Shown piece by piece: positions 1-9,594 of a stretch of DNA of 47,549 nt. The DNA lies in NCBI RefSeq assembly GCF_014884965.1, contig NZ_JABTBO010000019.1, forward strand, positions 1 through 47,549. The letters are read 5' to 3'. Origin of the DNA: Spirabiliibacterium mucosae (GTDB taxonomy: Bacteria > Pseudomonadota > Gammaproteobacteria > Enterobacterales > Pasteurellaceae). Numbering within the stretch: the stretch's first letter is position 1; each line of letters opens with the position of its first letter. Under the pieces are notes generated by a model. The model saw nothing but the letters and a program-made list of their open reading frames with translations. It searched no databases and had not been told where the DNA came from. A program made the translations under genes and the position numbers.

Positions 1-2
1 AC

Positions 3-46
3 CCGCCGCAGGCGGAACTGCGATAGTCATGACGGAGTGATGAAAG
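3..46 (+). repeat. Left-end copy of a short dispersed repeat
   Basis: This stretch begins with a G+C-rich half (CCGCCGCAGGCGGAACTG) and runs into the core CGATAGTCATGACGGAGTGA. The same two-part unit occurs on the opposite strand at 47451-47494. I count 37 of 44 matching positions, with 22 of 24 in the first part. Three further copies of the core alone lie close by at the right end. The role is unknown. The two full copies point inward, so they form an inverted pair around the window. Confidence 0.6.
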
Positions 47-49
47 ACG

Positions 50-79
50 AAAAAACCTGCCGGTGGCAGGTTTTTTTTT
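50..79 (-). terminator. Rho-independent terminator of the acr operon
   Basis: CCTGCC (56-61) pairs with GGCAGG (65-70) across a 3-base loop. An A run lies on the left and a run of nine T on the right, so it can stop transcription in both directions. It sits directly after the acrB stop codon on the minus strand. Confidence 0.85.
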
Positions 80-81
80 AA

Positions 82-3000
82 TTAGTGATGCTCTTCTAGC
101 GGTGGTTGGGTTTCATCAAACTCAGGCAGTGGTTTGTGCTCGGTGGCGATGAAGCTGTAAATCACCGGCAGGATAAACAACGTAAATAGTGTCCCGATCG
201 CCAAGCCTGCGATGATGACCGCGCCAATGCTAAAGCGGGAGACGGCGCCGGCGCCCGCGGCTAAGAGCAGTGGGATGAGGCCGGCTATCATCGCCGCGGT
301 GGTCATCAAAATTGGGCGAAGACGAATGCGTGCGGCTTCCATAATTGCCTCAATCCGAGTTTTGCCGTGCAATAGCTGCTCTTCTTTAGCGACTTCACAC
401 ATCAAAATCCCGTGCTTAGTGATGAGCCCCACCAGCGTGATGAGCCCCACCTCGGAATAGATGTTCAGCGTGCTGCCCGCCACGCCCAAAAAGCCGAGCA
501 GGTTGAGCCCCAGCAAAGCGCCAGAGATCGCCAGTGGCACGGAGACGATGATCACCAGCGGGTCGCGGATCGATTCAAACTGAATAGCAAGCACCAAGAA
601 GATGATGATCACCGCCAAGGCGAAGGTGGTGGCCAAGGTGTTGCCCTCTTGCACAAATTGGCGTGACTCACCACGGAAATCGTAGGTGTAGCCTTGCGGC
701 AGCATCTCAGCCCCCGTGGTTTGGAACCATTTCACCGCATCGCCCACGGAGCCTGTTGGCACACCGCTGATAACGGCGGAGTTGAGCTGGTTAAAGCGTG
801 GCAATGACAGTGGCTGGGTTTTCAGCTCAAGGGTGACCAGGCTGCTAAGCGGCACCGCACTGCCATCACTGGCGATGAGGTAGAAATTGTTCATCGATTC
901 AGGATTGAGGCGTTTTTTGCGCTCAATGCCGGAGATGATTTTATACGCACGCCCTTGCAAATCGACACGAGTGACGGTGGCGCTGGAAAGGAAGCTGCCC
1001 ACAGTCGAGCTGATTTGCGACATGGTGATGCCGTAAGAGTTGGCTTTGTCGCGGTCAATAGACATGGTCATTTCAGCGGTGTCGAATTTCAGGTCGATAT
1101 TCGAGAAGATAAACTGCCCCGATTTTTGCGCCTCAGCCCAGATGGATTGCGCCACATCAGCGAGGTTGCGGTAGTCATTTGGGGTGGTGATCACAAACGA
1201 CACTGGCATGCCTTGCTCGCCGGTGTTGATTTCTGGGAATGGGAAGCCAGAGACAGAAATCTCAGGAATATTTTTTGCTTTGGCGTTGAGTTCGTTCATG
1301 ATCTCCGCTTGGCTGCGACTGCGCTCGCTCCAGTCGACCAAGGTGGCAATCGCCAATGCTTGGTTGGAGGCCGGCACGCCGGAGATCACTTGCGAGAATT
1401 GCACTTCTGGGATCTCTTTTAACAGCGCTTCAAATTTTTTCATCGCGGTTTGCACGTAGTCAACATTGCGATCCGCTGAGGTGGTGCCGATAGACAGCAG
1501 CGCGCCTTTGTCTTCGCTTGGCGTCAACTCGCTTGAAAGCTGGCTGAAAAGCAGCGGCAGGCTGGCAAAAATCAGCACCGCAAAGCCCAAAATCCATTTG
1601 CGACTGTACATCACCACACCCAGCAAGGTGTTGTAGGTGTTGGTCAAGCGGGTGAGAAAACTTTCCACACGACGCTCAAGCCAGCTTGGGTTGGTGTGGG
1701 CTTTGAGCAATTTAGAGCACATCATCGGCGAGAGTGTCAGCGCGATGATGCCGGAGATAAACACCGCCCCGGCCAGTGTTAACGCAAACTCTTTAAACAG
1801 AGCGCCAGTGATGCCGCCCATTAATGCCATTGGGGAATACACCGCACACAGCGCAATGGTCATGGAAATCACGGGCAGGGCGATTTCACGCGTGCCGATG
1901 ATGGCGGCGCGAAATGGCGTTTCGCCAAGCTTGATGTGGCGGTCGACGTTTTCAAGCACCACGATGGCATCATCCACCACGAGACCGATGGCGAGAATCA
2001 TTGCCAGCAGCGTCATCAAGTTAATTGAAAAATCAAATAATTGCAGCAGCATAATCACCCCAATCAACGAGATTGGAATGGTTACCACTGGCACAATCAT
2101 GGCGCGGAACGAGCCCAAGAACATGGTGATCACCACCAGCACGATCACGGTCGCCTCAAGAATGGTTTTCACCACCTCTTCAATTGAGCTGTTGATGGCG
2201 ATGGTTTTGTCATACAAAATTTTGGAATCAATGCTCGGCGGCAAGTTGCGCTTAATGGTGTCAAACAACGGATAAATGTTTTTAATCACCGTCAGCGGGT
2301 TGGCGCTTGAAGATGGCTCAATGGAGAGCACCACCGCCTCTTTGCCGTTGGCGGCCGCGCGGAAGTCATTGCTCTCTTTGGTCAGCTCGACGGTGGCGAT
2401 ATCACTCAAGTGAATCAAATTATCGCCGTCGGCGTGCACCACCAAATCTTTAAGCTGCTGCACGTCGGTGGTGGTGGTGTTGACTTTGTTTTTAATCACG
2501 GTGAACCAGCCGTTGGCGCTGCCGGCGGCGGTTTGCACGTTGTTGCTCGAAAGCGCTTGCATCACCTGTGGCGCGGAGAGCTTGAGGTTGGCCATTTTTT
2601 CAGGGTCAAGCCAAATGCGCATGGCATAAGGCGAGCCGCCGAAAATATCTACCTTCGCCACCCCAGGGATGGTGAAAAACTGCGGTTTGACCACGCGCTG
2701 AATGTAGTCTGTCACCTGGCTGGAATCGAGCACATCGGAGGTGAAGCTAATATACATCATGCCCGAGCCACCACTCGAGGAGGTGATCACCGGGTCGTTG
2801 ATCTCTTTTGGTAGGGCTGAACGCACGGAGTTGACCTTGGAGAGCACGTCGGCTAGCGCAGCGTTCGGGTCGGTGTTGAGCTTCATTTTGACCGTGATTA
2901 GCGAGCTGCTTTGCTTGCTCGAGGAGGTGATGTAGTCGATATTATCGGCTTGTGCAATCGCCTCTTCCAGCTGTGAGGTCACAAATGCTTGAATCAAATT

Positions 3001-3168
3001 CGCATCCGCCCCTGGGTAAACCGTGGTGACATTGATAACGGTGGTGGTCATCTCTGGGTATTCACGCACGGTGAGCTTTGAAATCGCCTGCAGCCCAAGG
3101 ATGATAATCAGCATGCTGATTGCCGCGGCCAGCACAGGGCGGCGAATAAAAATATCAGTAAAACGCAT
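82..3168 (-). CDS. acrB: RND multidrug efflux pump, inner-membrane permease (AcrB type)
   Basis: Proton-driven drug exporter of the RND (HAE1) family. It forms the trimeric inner-membrane part of a tripartite AcrAB-TolC type pump. The 1028-residue length is typical. The N terminus MRFTDIFIRRPVLA matches the cytoplasmic start and first membrane helix of the family. The proton-relay acidic pair is present in GLVVDDAIVVLENVDRHI (near residue 405). The partner lysine is in GLITKHGILMCEVAKEE near the C-terminal helices. Two large periplasmic loops follow helices 1 and 7. I recall the H. influenzae AcrB sequence as very similar throughout. It is the last gene of acrR-acrA-acrB, starting 11 bases after acrA. 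No TolC gene lies in the window, so the outer-membrane partner must be elsewhere. Confidence 0.95.
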   Translation of the reverse strand: MRFTDIFIRRPVLAAAISMLIIILGLQAISKLTVREYPEMTTTVINVTTVYPGADANLIQAFVTSQLEEAIAQADNIDYITSSSKQSSSLITVKMKLNTDPNAALADVLSKVNSVRSALPKEINDPVITSSSGGSGMMYISFTSDVLDSSQVTDYIQRVVKPQFFTIPGVAKVDIFGGSPYAMRIWLDPEKMANLKLSAPQVMQALSSNNVQTAAGSANGWFTVIKNKVNTTTTDVQQLKDLVVHADGDNLIHLSDIATVELTKESNDFRAAANGKEAVVLSIEPSSSANPLTVIKNIYPLFDTIKRNLPPSIDSKILYDKTIAINSSIEEVVKTILEATVIVLVVITMFLGSFRAMIVPVVTIPISLIGVIMLLQLFDFSINLMTLLAMILAIGLVVDDAIVVLENVDRHIKLGETPFRAAIIGTREIALPVISMTIALCAVYSPMALMGGITGALFKEFALTLAGAVFISGIIALTLSPMMCSKLLKAHTNPSWLERRVESFLTRLTNTYNTLLGVVMYSRKWILGFAVLIFASLPLLFSQLSSELTPSEDKGALLSIGTTSADRNVDYVQTAMKKFEALLKEIPEVQFSQVISGVPASNQALAIATLVDWSERSRSQAEIMNELNAKAKNIPEISVSGFPFPEINTGEQGMPVSFVITTPNDYRNLADVAQSIWAEAQKSGQFIFSNIDLKFDTAEMTMSIDRDKANSYGITMSQISSTVGSFLSSATVTRVDLQGRAYKIISGIERKKRLNPESMNNFYLIASDGSAVPLSSLVTLELKTQPLSLPRFNQLNSAVISGVPTGSVGDAVKWFQTTGAEMLPQGYTYDFRGESRQFVQEGNTLATTFALAVIIIFLVLAIQFESIRDPLVIIVSVPLAISGALLGLNLLGFLGVAGSTLNIYSEVGLITLVGLITKHGILMCEVAKEEQLLHGKTRIEAIMEAARIRLRPILMTTAAMIAGLIPLLLAAGAGAVSRFSIGAVIIAGLAIGTLFTLFILPVIYSFIATEHKPLPEFDETQPPLEEHH

Positions 3169-3179
3169 AACCGCAATCC

Positions 3180-4373
3180 TTATAATCGTGAGCTTTGCGC
3201 AGGCTGCTCAGTGCCAGCACCGCTTTGATCTGACACCACCACTAAGCCGCCGTTACTCAAGCGCTGCTGGCCGCCGGTGACAATTTTGTCACCAAATTTC
3301 AACGCGCCAGATTTGATGTGGGCATAAATGCCGTAACGGTCAATGGTGTGCACCGTCACCAATTCCACGCGATAAATTTTATCAAGGTCTTGCCGGCCTT
3401 GCAGTTTAGCTTTATCTTCATCTGAAAGTGCGGTCAGGCGATAGACGGTTTCGCCATACATATTATAGGTGATCGCCACTTTCGGCAGCACCACTTGGTC
3501 GTGCTCGGTGTTGAGCGCCACGCGCAGGCGGGCAAACATGCCGGAGAGCAGCTTGCCGCGGGTGTTTTCCACACTGGCTTGCAGCTGCACCAAACCGCTG
3601 TTAGCGTTGATGGCCGGCTCAATGGCGGAGATTTTCGCCTCAAAGGTTTCCCCCGTGAAGGCATCGGTAGTGACGGTTACTTTTTGTCCAATGTGCAAGT
3701 TTTGCAGCTCGTTTTGGCCTAAAGAGAAGTCAATTTTGCTTTTGCTGATGTCTTCTACCCGCACCATCGGTTTGCCGATGGTGACGTATTCACCCACATT
3801 GACTTGAATGATCCCAACCGTGCCTGAAAACGGCGCATAAATTTGACGGCGCGCGAGGCTGGCCTTGGCAGCGGCAATGTTGGCTTGCAAGGTTTTGTAG
3901 CTTGATTGCGCTTTGTCGAAATCACTTTTTGAGACACTTTTGCTGTTAAGCAAAGTGGAAAAACGCTGGAAGTTGGCTTGCGCGGCAGGCAGTTGTGCTT
4001 GAAGTGAGGCGAGATTGGCCTTTTCCACCTCGCTGTCAAGCTCAATAAGCAAATCGCCCGCGTTGACTTGTTGGCCCGCGCTGATCAAAATCGCCTTCAC
4101 CGTGCCTGCACTTTGTGAGCTGAGCATCGCCCCTTGATTTGGCCGCACGATGCCAGTGGCCTCAATCGCCGGTGTCCATTGGCGCGTTTGCACGTCCATC
4201 ACCGTCACCGGGTTCACCGGCTCTGGCATGTGGGATAAAAACTCCGCCTTTTTATAAGCTTTGAAAAATTGCAAGCCAATGACGGCTGCAATCACCAATA
4301 GTGCGATGAATAAAACCAATTTAAGCACAAAGCGCTTGGACCGTGTTGGCTTTTGCGCGTCATTGTTTGTCAT
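3180..4373 (-). CDS. acrA: RND efflux pump periplasmic adaptor (AcrA type, HlyD/MFP family)
   Basis: Membrane fusion protein linking AcrB to an outer-membrane channel. It has 397 residues. A basic cytoplasmic tip (PTRSKRF) precedes one membrane helix (about residues 16-38, LKLVLFIALLVIAAVIGL), so it is anchored by a helix and not a lipid as in E. coli AcrA. The lipoyl half-motif ILISAGQQVNAGDLLIELDS is followed by a helical hairpin (about residues 115-175). The second lipoyl half is IYAPFSGTVGIIQVNVGEYV. Beta-barrel and membrane-proximal domains follow. It lies 18 bases after acrR and just before acrB, so the three genes should be cotranscribed. The gene name follows the H. influenzae equivalent. 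Confidence 0.93.
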   Translation of the reverse strand: MTNNDAQKPTRSKRFVLKLVLFIALLVIAAVIGLQFFKAYKKAEFLSHMPEPVNPVTVMDVQTRQWTPAIEATGIVRPNQGAMLSSQSAGTVKAILISAGQQVNAGDLLIELDSEVEKANLASLQAQLPAAQANFQRFSTLLNSKSVSKSDFDKAQSSYKTLQANIAAAKASLARRQIYAPFSGTVGIIQVNVGEYVTIGKPMVRVEDISKSKIDFSLGQNELQNLHIGQKVTVTTDAFTGETFEAKISAIEPAINANSGLVQLQASVENTRGKLLSGMFARLRVALNTEHDQVVLPKVAITYNMYGETVYRLTALSDEDKAKLQGRQDLDKIYRVELVTVHTIDRYGIYAHIKSGALKFGDKIVTGGQQRLSNGGLVVVSDQSGAGTEQPAQSSRL

Positions 4374-4391
4374 GATATAACTCCGTAAACC

Positions 4392-4976
4392 TTAAAAACT
4401 GATAGCCTGCCAGGTGCGTTTGATCACCTGCTCTAATAATTCGCTGTTGTATTGCTCGTCAAAATAGACCTGGCGAAAGCTCAAATTCATGGCGCTTTCC
4501 AAACTTAAAGAAAACAAGATCTCAGCGGGCAGATGACACAGTTGTTTTTGCTTTTTGCCCGCTTTGACAAAGCGATCCCAGCGGTCTTCGCGCACTTTGC
4601 ACTCTTTGACCAACTCTGAAAAGCCAGGGATATTTTTGTATTGAAAAATGTTTTTCAAAACATATTCATGCTCGTGGCAAAAATGCCACAAATTCCACCA
4701 CATTTGGCGATATTGATCATAAAGTGCGGTCTGTTCGTCGCAATTTTCACTCAGCGCGTGGTTGATGCGCGTGAATAAATATTTAGCCAAATCCCGCAAA
4801 AGTTCATCTTTATTTTTGAAATGAATATAGATTGTGCCGACGGAAATCCCGACCGCACTGGCTATTTTTTGCATGGAAAGTGTGTGTAAGCCCTTTTCTG
4901 CCATCAATTTTTCGGTGGCGTTGAGGATTTGCTGTGCTGTTTGTCCTTCTTGCTGATACATAATCGCCCTATACAA
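4392..4976 (-). CDS. acrR: TetR-family repressor of the acr operon
   Basis: Transcriptional repressor of 194 residues. The N-terminal TetR helix-turn-helix covers about residues 10-60, with the signature IASAVGISVGTIYIHFKNKDELL. The C-terminal ligand-binding half is all helical and poorly conserved, as usual. A second ATG five codons downstream (4961, MYQQEGQTA) is a plausible alternative start. It heads the acrR-acrA-acrB operon. Two overlapping palindromes of TetR-operator type (4984-5011) lie immediately upstream of the start, which suggests autoregulation of the whole operon. Placement beside acrAB is the basis for the gene name. Confidence 0.88.
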   Translation of the reverse strand: MYRAIMYQQEGQTAQQILNATEKLMAEKGLHTLSMQKIASAVGISVGTIYIHFKNKDELLRDLAKYLFTRINHALSENCDEQTALYDQYRQMWWNLWHFCHEHEYVLKNIFQYKNIPGFSELVKECKVREDRWDRFVKAGKKQKQLCHLPAEILFSLSLESAMNLSFRQVYFDEQYNSELLEQVIKRTWQAISF

Positions 4977-4983
4977 CGAGGTG

Positions 4984-5011
4984 AATGAGCGTTCATTTTA
5001 CTAATAAAATG
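4984..5011. promoter_or_regulatory. Two overlapping palindromes, candidate AcrR operator
   Basis: AATGAGC/GTTCATT (4984-4997) is a dyad with one mismatched pair. CATTTTA-CTAA-TAAAATG (4994-5011) is a perfect dyad overlapping it. Both sit 8-35 bases upstream of the acrR start, where a TetR-type repressor would block its own promoter. Binding is inferred from position and symmetry. Confidence 0.55.
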
Positions 5012-5093
5012 CCACAGTGCAAGCACATTTTGATTCGTCAAGCCTAATGCGTGAAAAATGCACAGTAAAACCGCACTTTTGCCCCGTTTGGGC

Positions 5094-5107
5094 TTGATGT
5101 AGATCAA
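5094..5107. promoter_or_regulatory. FNR box of the nap operon
   Basis: TTGAT-GTAG-ATCAA is a perfect match to the FNR consensus TTGATNNNNATCAA. It lies about 110 bases upstream of napD. Anaerobic induction by FNR is the known regulation of nap operons. If the -10 element is GATAAT at 5172-5177, this site is centred near -83, further upstream than in E. coli nap. Confidence 0.8.
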
Positions 5108-5131
5108 GCATCTGTCAATTTTTGTCATAAA

Positions 5132-5147
5132 TACCCCTTATTGGGCA
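5132..5147. promoter_or_regulatory. NarP-like 7-2-7 site of the nap operon
   Basis: TACCCCT-TA-TTGGGCA: the left heptamer fits the NarL/NarP consensus TACYYMT fully, and the right one fits its complement at 5 of 7 positions. With GATAAT (5172-5177) as the -10 element the site is centred close to -44.5, the position used by NarP at E. coli nap. Pasteurellaceae carry NarP, so nitrate/nitrite activation is likely. Confidence 0.55.
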
Positions 5148-5209
5148 TTAATCCCCTTGCACGGTTCAGCGGATAATCAGCAGCGTAAAAAAGTCAAGTG
5201 CGGTGCAAA

Positions 5210-5494
5210 ATGACAGCAAAAACCAACAACTCACACTCACAGTGGCATGTTTGCGGCATGGTTGCCCAATGCCACCCGAAAGATATTGCCGCGGTGAAAA
5301 CCGCACTTTCGGCCTTGACCTTAACCGAGGTCAGCGCCGTGGATGAACAAAATGGCAAATTGGCCGTGGTAATGGAATCGAGCAGCCAGGCCGATTTGTT
5401 AGAACGTATGGAGCAAGCGCGCGACATTGACGGCGTGCTGGCCCTTTCTTTGGTGTATCACCAACAAGATCAAGATAATTTGGTGGGGGAATAA
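5210..5494 (+). CDS. napD: NapD, chaperone for periplasmic nitrate reductase maturation
   Basis: Small cytoplasmic protein that binds the twin-arginine signal peptide of NapA and holds it back from export until the molybdenum cofactor is inserted. About 94 residues from the ATG. A GTG four codons upstream (5198) is also open, but it lies inside an uptake signal sequence. The ferredoxin-like fold shows as [18 protein letters not shown] and [19 protein letters not shown]. The stop codon overlaps the napA ATG by one base, typical of nap operons. It is the first gene here. No napF-like ferredoxin gene precedes it, although many relatives have napF in first place. Confidence 0.9.
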   Translation: MTAKTNNSHSQWHVCGMVAQCHPKDIAAVKTALSALTLTEVSAVDEQNGKLAVVMESSSQADLLERMEQARDIDGVLALSLVYHQQDQDNLVGE

Positions 5495-7971
5495 TGAACT
5501 TAACGCGTCGTGAATTTATGAAAGCCAACGCAGCCACCGCAGCCAGCCTGGCTGCGGGGCTGAGCATTCCGGTTGTGAATGTGGCCGCGGCTGATTCATC
5601 AATCAAGTGGGACAAAGCCGTTTGCCGCTTTTGTGGCACGGGCTGTAGCGTGCTGGTGGGCACCCAAAATGGCCGTGTGGTGGCCTCACAAGGGGACCCT
5701 GATGCCGAGGTAAACCGCGGGCTGAACTGCATTAAAGGCTACTTTTTGCCAAAAATTATGTACGGTAAAGACCGCCTAACCCAGCCGATGCTGCGCATGA
5801 CCGACGGCAAATACGACAAAAACGGCGAGTTTACTCCAATCAGCTGGGATGAAGCGTTTAAAACCATGGCGGACAAATTCAAAGCCGCGATCGCCAAAAA
5901 TGGCCGCAACGCCGTGGGCTGCTTCACCTCGGGGCAATCCACTATTTGGGAAGGCTATGCCCTCAACAAACTCTACAAAGCAGGCTTGCGCTCCAACAAT
6001 GTTGACCCGAACGCCCGTCACTGCATGGCCTCAGCTGCGGTGGCGTTTTTGCGCACCTTCGGGATTGATGAGCCAATGGGCTGCTATGACGACATTGAAC
6101 ACGCCGATGCCTTTGTGCTGTGGGGCTCAAACATGGCGGAAATGCACCCAATTTTGTGGTCGCGCATTACCGATCGCCGCATCTCAAATCCTGAGAGCAA
6201 AGTGTTTGCCCTGTCGACCTTTGAAAACCGCTGCTTTGAGCTGGCTGACCACGGTATTGTGTTCAAGCCGCAAAGTGACTTGGCTATTTTGAACTACATC
6301 GCCAACTATTTGATTGAGCACGATGCCATCAATTGGGATTTTGTCAACAAACACACCAACTTCAAAAAAGGCGTGACCGACATCGGCTATGGGCTGCGTA
6401 ACGATCACCCATTGGAGCAAAAAGCGCAAAATTCAGGCAACGGCAAAATGCTCGACAGTGATTTTGAGCAATACAAAGCGCTGGTTGCGGAATACACCTT
6501 AGACAAAGCCCACGAAATCAGTGGCGTGCCAAAAGATCAGCTTGAGATGCTGGCGAAATTGTACGCCGATCCGGATAAAAACATCATTTCTTTCTGGACG
6601 ATGGGCTTCAATCAACACACCCGTGGTGTGTGGGTGAACCACTTGATGTATAACGTGCATTTGCTCACTGGCAAAATCTCCAAACCAGGCTGTGGGCCGT
6701 TTTCATTAACCGGCCAGCCGTCTGCTTGCGGCACCGCGCGTGAAGTGGGCACCTTTGCCCACCGCCTGCCAGCGGATATGGTGGTGACCAACGAAAAACA
6801 CCGCGACATCGCCGAGAAAATCTGGAAATTGCCAAAAGGCACCATTTCCGACAAAGTGGGCTACCACGCCATTTTGCAAGACCGCATGCTCAAAGACCGC
6901 AAAATGAATGTGTTGTGGGTGATGTGCAACAACAATATGCAAGCCGGGCCAAACCTCAACCAAGAGCGCCTGCCAGGCTGGCGTGACCCAGAAAACTTTA
7001 TTATCGTCTCCGACCCCTACCCAACGGCGAGTGCGTTGTCGGCAGATTTGATTTTGCCAACCTCGATGTGGGTTGAAAAAGAAGGCGCCTACGGCAACGC
7101 CGAGCGCCGCACCCAATTTTGGCATCAACTGGTGCCGAAAACAGGCGAATCGCGCTCGGATTTGTGGCAAATTGTCGAGTTTTCAAAATATTTCACCACC
7201 GATGAAATGTGGGAAGAAGACCTGTTGGCGCAAATGCCAGAATACCGCGGCAAGCGTTTGTACGACATTTTGTTCACCAACGGGCAAGTGGATAAATACC
7301 CAAATAGCGAAATTGGGGGTTATCTCAATGATGAGGCTGAACATTTTGGGTATTATATCCAAAAAGGGTTGTTTGAAGAGTATGCCAGCTTTGGCCGCGG
7401 CCATGGGCATGATCTTGCGCCGTTTGATATGTATCACAAAGCGCGCGGCTTGCGCTGGCCGGTGGTGGACGGCAAAGAAACGCTGTGGCGCTACCGCGAA
7501 GGCTATGACCCGTATGTCAAAGCAGGCGAAGGCGTGCGCTTTTATGGCAAGCCAGACGGCCGTGCGATTATTCTCGGCGTGCCGTATGAGCCACCTGCAG
7601 AGATGCCAGATGACGAGTACGATTTGTGGCTCTCCACCGGCCGCGTGCTGGAGCATTGGCACACCGGCACCATGACACGCCGCGTGCCAGAATTGCACCG
7701 CGCATTTCCAAACAACTTGGTGTATATGCACCCACTCGATGCCAAAGCGCGCGGCATGCGCCATGGCGACAAAGTGAAAGTGGTTTCTCGTCGTGGTGAA
7801 ATTGTTAGTTATATTGATACTCGCGGTCGCAACCGCGTGCCGCAAGGCTTGGTGTACACCACCTTTTTTGACGCCGGTCAGTTGGCGAACCGCTTAACGC
7901 TCGACGCCACCGACCCAATCTCAAAAGAGACTGACTACAAAAAATGTGCAGTCAAAGTGATTAAGGCATAA
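5494..7971 (+). CDS. napA: Periplasmic nitrate reductase catalytic subunit
   Basis: Reduces nitrate to nitrite in the periplasm. 825 residues, the normal size. It opens with a twin-arginine signal (TRREFMK, residues 4-10) and an Ala-rich hydrophobic stretch ending near VAAAD. The [4Fe-4S] ligands are C44, C47, C51 and C79 (CRFCGTGC and NCIKG). The molybdenum ligand is C177 in [10 protein letters not shown]. The bis-MGD binding domains follow to the C terminus. The gene starts within the napD stop codon, and napG begins 7 bases after its own stop. Expression should be anaerobic and nitrate-responsive through the upstream FNR and NarP-like sites. Export is by the Tat system with NapD as chaperone. 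Confidence 0.97.
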   Translation: MNLTRREFMKANAATAASLAAGLSIPVVNVAAADSSIKWDKAVCRFCGTGCSVLVGTQNGRVVASQGDPDAEVNRGLNCIKGYFLPKIMYGKDRLTQPMLRMTDGKYDKNGEFTPISWDEAFKTMADKFKAAIAKNGRNAVGCFTSGQSTIWEGYALNKLYKAGLRSNNVDPNARHCMASAAVAFLRTFGIDEPMGCYDDIEHADAFVLWGSNMAEMHPILWSRITDRRISNPESKVFALSTFENRCFELADHGIVFKPQSDLAILNYIANYLIEHDAINWDFVNKHTNFKKGVTDIGYGLRNDHPLEQKAQNSGNGKMLDSDFEQYKALVAEYTLDKAHEISGVPKDQLEMLAKLYADPDKNIISFWTMGFNQHTRGVWVNHLMYNVHLLTGKISKPGCGPFSLTGQPSACGTAREVGTFAHRLPADMVVTNEKHRDIAEKIWKLPKGTISDKVGYHAILQDRMLKDRKMNVLWVMCNNNMQAGPNLNQERLPGWRDPENFIIVSDPYPTASALSADLILPTSMWVEKEGAYGNAERRTQFWHQLVPKTGESRSDLWQIVEFSKYFTTDEMWEEDLLAQMPEYRGKRLYDILFTNGQVDKYPNSEIGGYLNDEAEHFGYYIQKGLFEEYASFGRGHGHDLAPFDMYHKARGLRWPVVDGKETLWRYREGYDPYVKAGEGVRFYGKPDGRAIILGVPYEPPAEMPDDEYDLWLSTGRVLEHWHTGTMTRRVPELHRAFPNNLVYMHPLDAKARGMRHGDKVKVVSRRGEIVSYIDTRGRNRVPQGLVYTTFFDAGQLANRLTLDATDPISKETDYKKCAVKVIKA

Positions 7972-7978
7972 GCAAAAT

Positions 7979-8728
7979 ATGAAAAAGCCCGTGAACAACC
8001 CACAACGACGCCGCGTAATCAAAGACGGCGTACGCACCGCTGGCGCTTTAGCCAGTGTGGGGTTGTTGCTGGCTTTGCAACAAAACAAAGCCAAGCCCGC
8101 CAAGGTGTGGCGCTGCGCCCACCATTTGCGCTAAGCGATGACAAAGATTTTGCCAATGCCTGTGTGCGCTGTGGCCAATGCGTGCAAGCCTGCCCTTACG
8201 ATATGCTGCATCTGGCAGGCTTGCTTTCACCGCTGGAGGCGGGCACGCCATATTTTATCGCGCGCCAAAAGCCGTGTGAAATGTGTGAGGACATCCCGTG
8301 TGCGAAGGCCTGCCCAAGCGGCGCGCTGGATGCCACGCAAGATAACATCAACGACGCACGCATGGGGCTTTCCGTGTTGTTAGATCACGAAACCTGCCTC
8401 AACTGGCAAGGGTTGCGCTGCGATGTGTGTTACCGTGTGTGCCCGCTGATCGACAAAGCCATCACGCTTGAAAATCAGCACAACTCACGTAGTGACCGCC
8501 ACGCCAAGCTCATCCCAACAGTGCATTCTGATGCTTGCACTGGCTGCGGCAAGTGTGAAGAGGCCTGCGTCCTGGAAGAGGCGGCGATCAAAGTGCTGCC
8601 AATGGCGCTGGCCAAAGGCATGCTCGGCAAACATTATCGCCTCGGCTGGGAAGAAAAGAAAAGCGGGCCACTCGCTGCTCAATCAAGAGATCATCGATTT
8701 GCCAACGCGTATGCCGGAGGTGCAATAA
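7979..8728 (+). pseudogene. napG: napG, quinol-dehydrogenase ferredoxin subunit, interrupted by two frameshifts
   Basis: NapG is a Tat-exported protein with four [4Fe-4S] clusters that passes electrons from quinol (with NapH) toward NapC/NapB/NapA. The ATG at 7979 starts a Tat-type leader ([19 protein letters not shown]) but reaches a stop after about 51 codons. The rest of NapG ([46 protein letters not shown]) reads in another frame from about 8107. A duplicated GT in GTGTG at 8105-8109 explains the first shift. An extra A in the runs at 8654-8662 explains the second. After it the proper tail ([20 protein letters not shown]) resumes in the original frame, ending in TAA overlapping the napH ATG. 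Without the three extra bases the protein is about 248 residues. Sequencing error is more likely than a real null allele. Confidence 0.85.
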
Positions 8729-9585
8729 TGGCCAATGCGATTGAGCACGCTGGGCGTGAAGCGCGGCAAAAACTCGGCTGGTGGCAGGCTAACCGCTTTT
8801 TGATTTTGCGCCGTGTATCGCAACTGGCGATTTTGGCAATGTTCTTGGCTGGACCGCACTTTGGCATTTGGCTTTTGCGAGGCAATTATTCCGCCAGCTT
8901 ATTGCTCGACACCGTGCCACTGACCGACCCGCTGATGCTCGCCGAGAGCCTGGCGACAGGTTATGTGCCCGTGCTCAGCGCCTTGCTCGGTGGGCTGATT
9001 GTGATCGCCTTTTATGCCGTGGTGGGCAGCAAAGTGTTTTGTGCTTGGTGCTGCCCGCTCAATGTGGTGACCGATGCTGCCGCTTGGCTGCGGCGCAAGT
9101 TGCGCATTCGCCAAAGTGCCAAGCTCAACCGCACTTTGCGTTATGGCATTTTGCTGATGATTTTGCTCGGCTCAGCCATCACCAGCACTATGCTGTGGGA
9201 GTGGGTCAACCCCGTTGCGGCATTGGGGCGGGCGCTGATTTATGGCTTTGGCGCGAGCATTTGGCTGCTGTTGGCGATTTTTTTATTTGATTTATTGGTG
9301 GTGGAGCACGGCTGGTGTGGGCATTTGTGCCCGATTGGCGCGGCCTACGGCGTGATTGGCGCCAAAGGCGTGCTGCGCGTGCAGGTGATTGACCGCAACC
9401 GCTGTGACCGCTGCATGGACTGCATCAACGTCTGCCCTGAACCGCAGGTGTTGCGCAGCCCTCTGTTTGGTGGCGCTGATGAGCGCCCAATGGTTTTAAG
9501 CAAAGATTGCATCAGCTGCGGGCGTTGTGTTGACGTGTGCGCTGAATCTGTATTTACCTTTTCAACACGCTTTAATAAAGGTTAG
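8728..9585 (+). CDS. napH: NapH, membrane quinol dehydrogenase subunit
   Basis: Integral membrane protein that oxidises quinol with NapG and feeds electrons to the periplasmic reductase. 285 residues, close to E. coli NapH. Four membrane helices are visible. Two cysteine motifs near the membrane read CAWCCPLN and CGHLCPIG. Two C-terminal ferredoxin motifs are [14 protein letters not shown] and [14 protein letters not shown]. The ATG at 8728 overlaps the proper napG stop (TAATG), so this start is preferred. The open frame appears to extend upstream into napG as one 492-residue protein, but that fusion is an artefact of the second napG indel. It would put NapG in the wrong compartment. Confidence 0.92.
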   Translation: MANAIEHAGREARQKLGWWQANRFLILRRVSQLAILAMFLAGPHFGIWLLRGNYSASLLLDTVPLTDPLMLAESLATGYVPVLSALLGGLIVIAFYAVVGSKVFCAWCCPLNVVTDAAAWLRRKLRIRQSAKLNRTLRYGILLMILLGSAITSTMLWEWVNPVAALGRALIYGFGASIWLLLAIFLFDLLVVEHGWCGHLCPIGAAYGVIGAKGVLRVQVIDRNRCDRCMDCINVCPEPQVLRSPLFGGADERPMVLSKDCISCGRCVDVCAESVFTFSTRFNKG

Positions 9586-9594
9586 GAGTGACCA

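Noticed and set aside
5112-5127. Pho-box-like pair CTGTCA / TTGTCA upstream of napD
   Set aside because: The repeats are 10 bases apart where a Pho box needs 11, and no -10 element follows at the right distance. FNR and NarP-like sites explain the region.
7183-7845. Antisense frame of about 220 codons opposite napA
   Set aside because: It lies within a certain napA coding region and shows no start signal or family resemblance.
8107-9585. A single 492-residue NapG-NapH fusion protein
   Set aside because: The proper NapG tail and stop are present in the other frame, and the napH ATG overlaps that stop. The fusion arises from one extra A, and it would leave the NapG part without its Tat signal.
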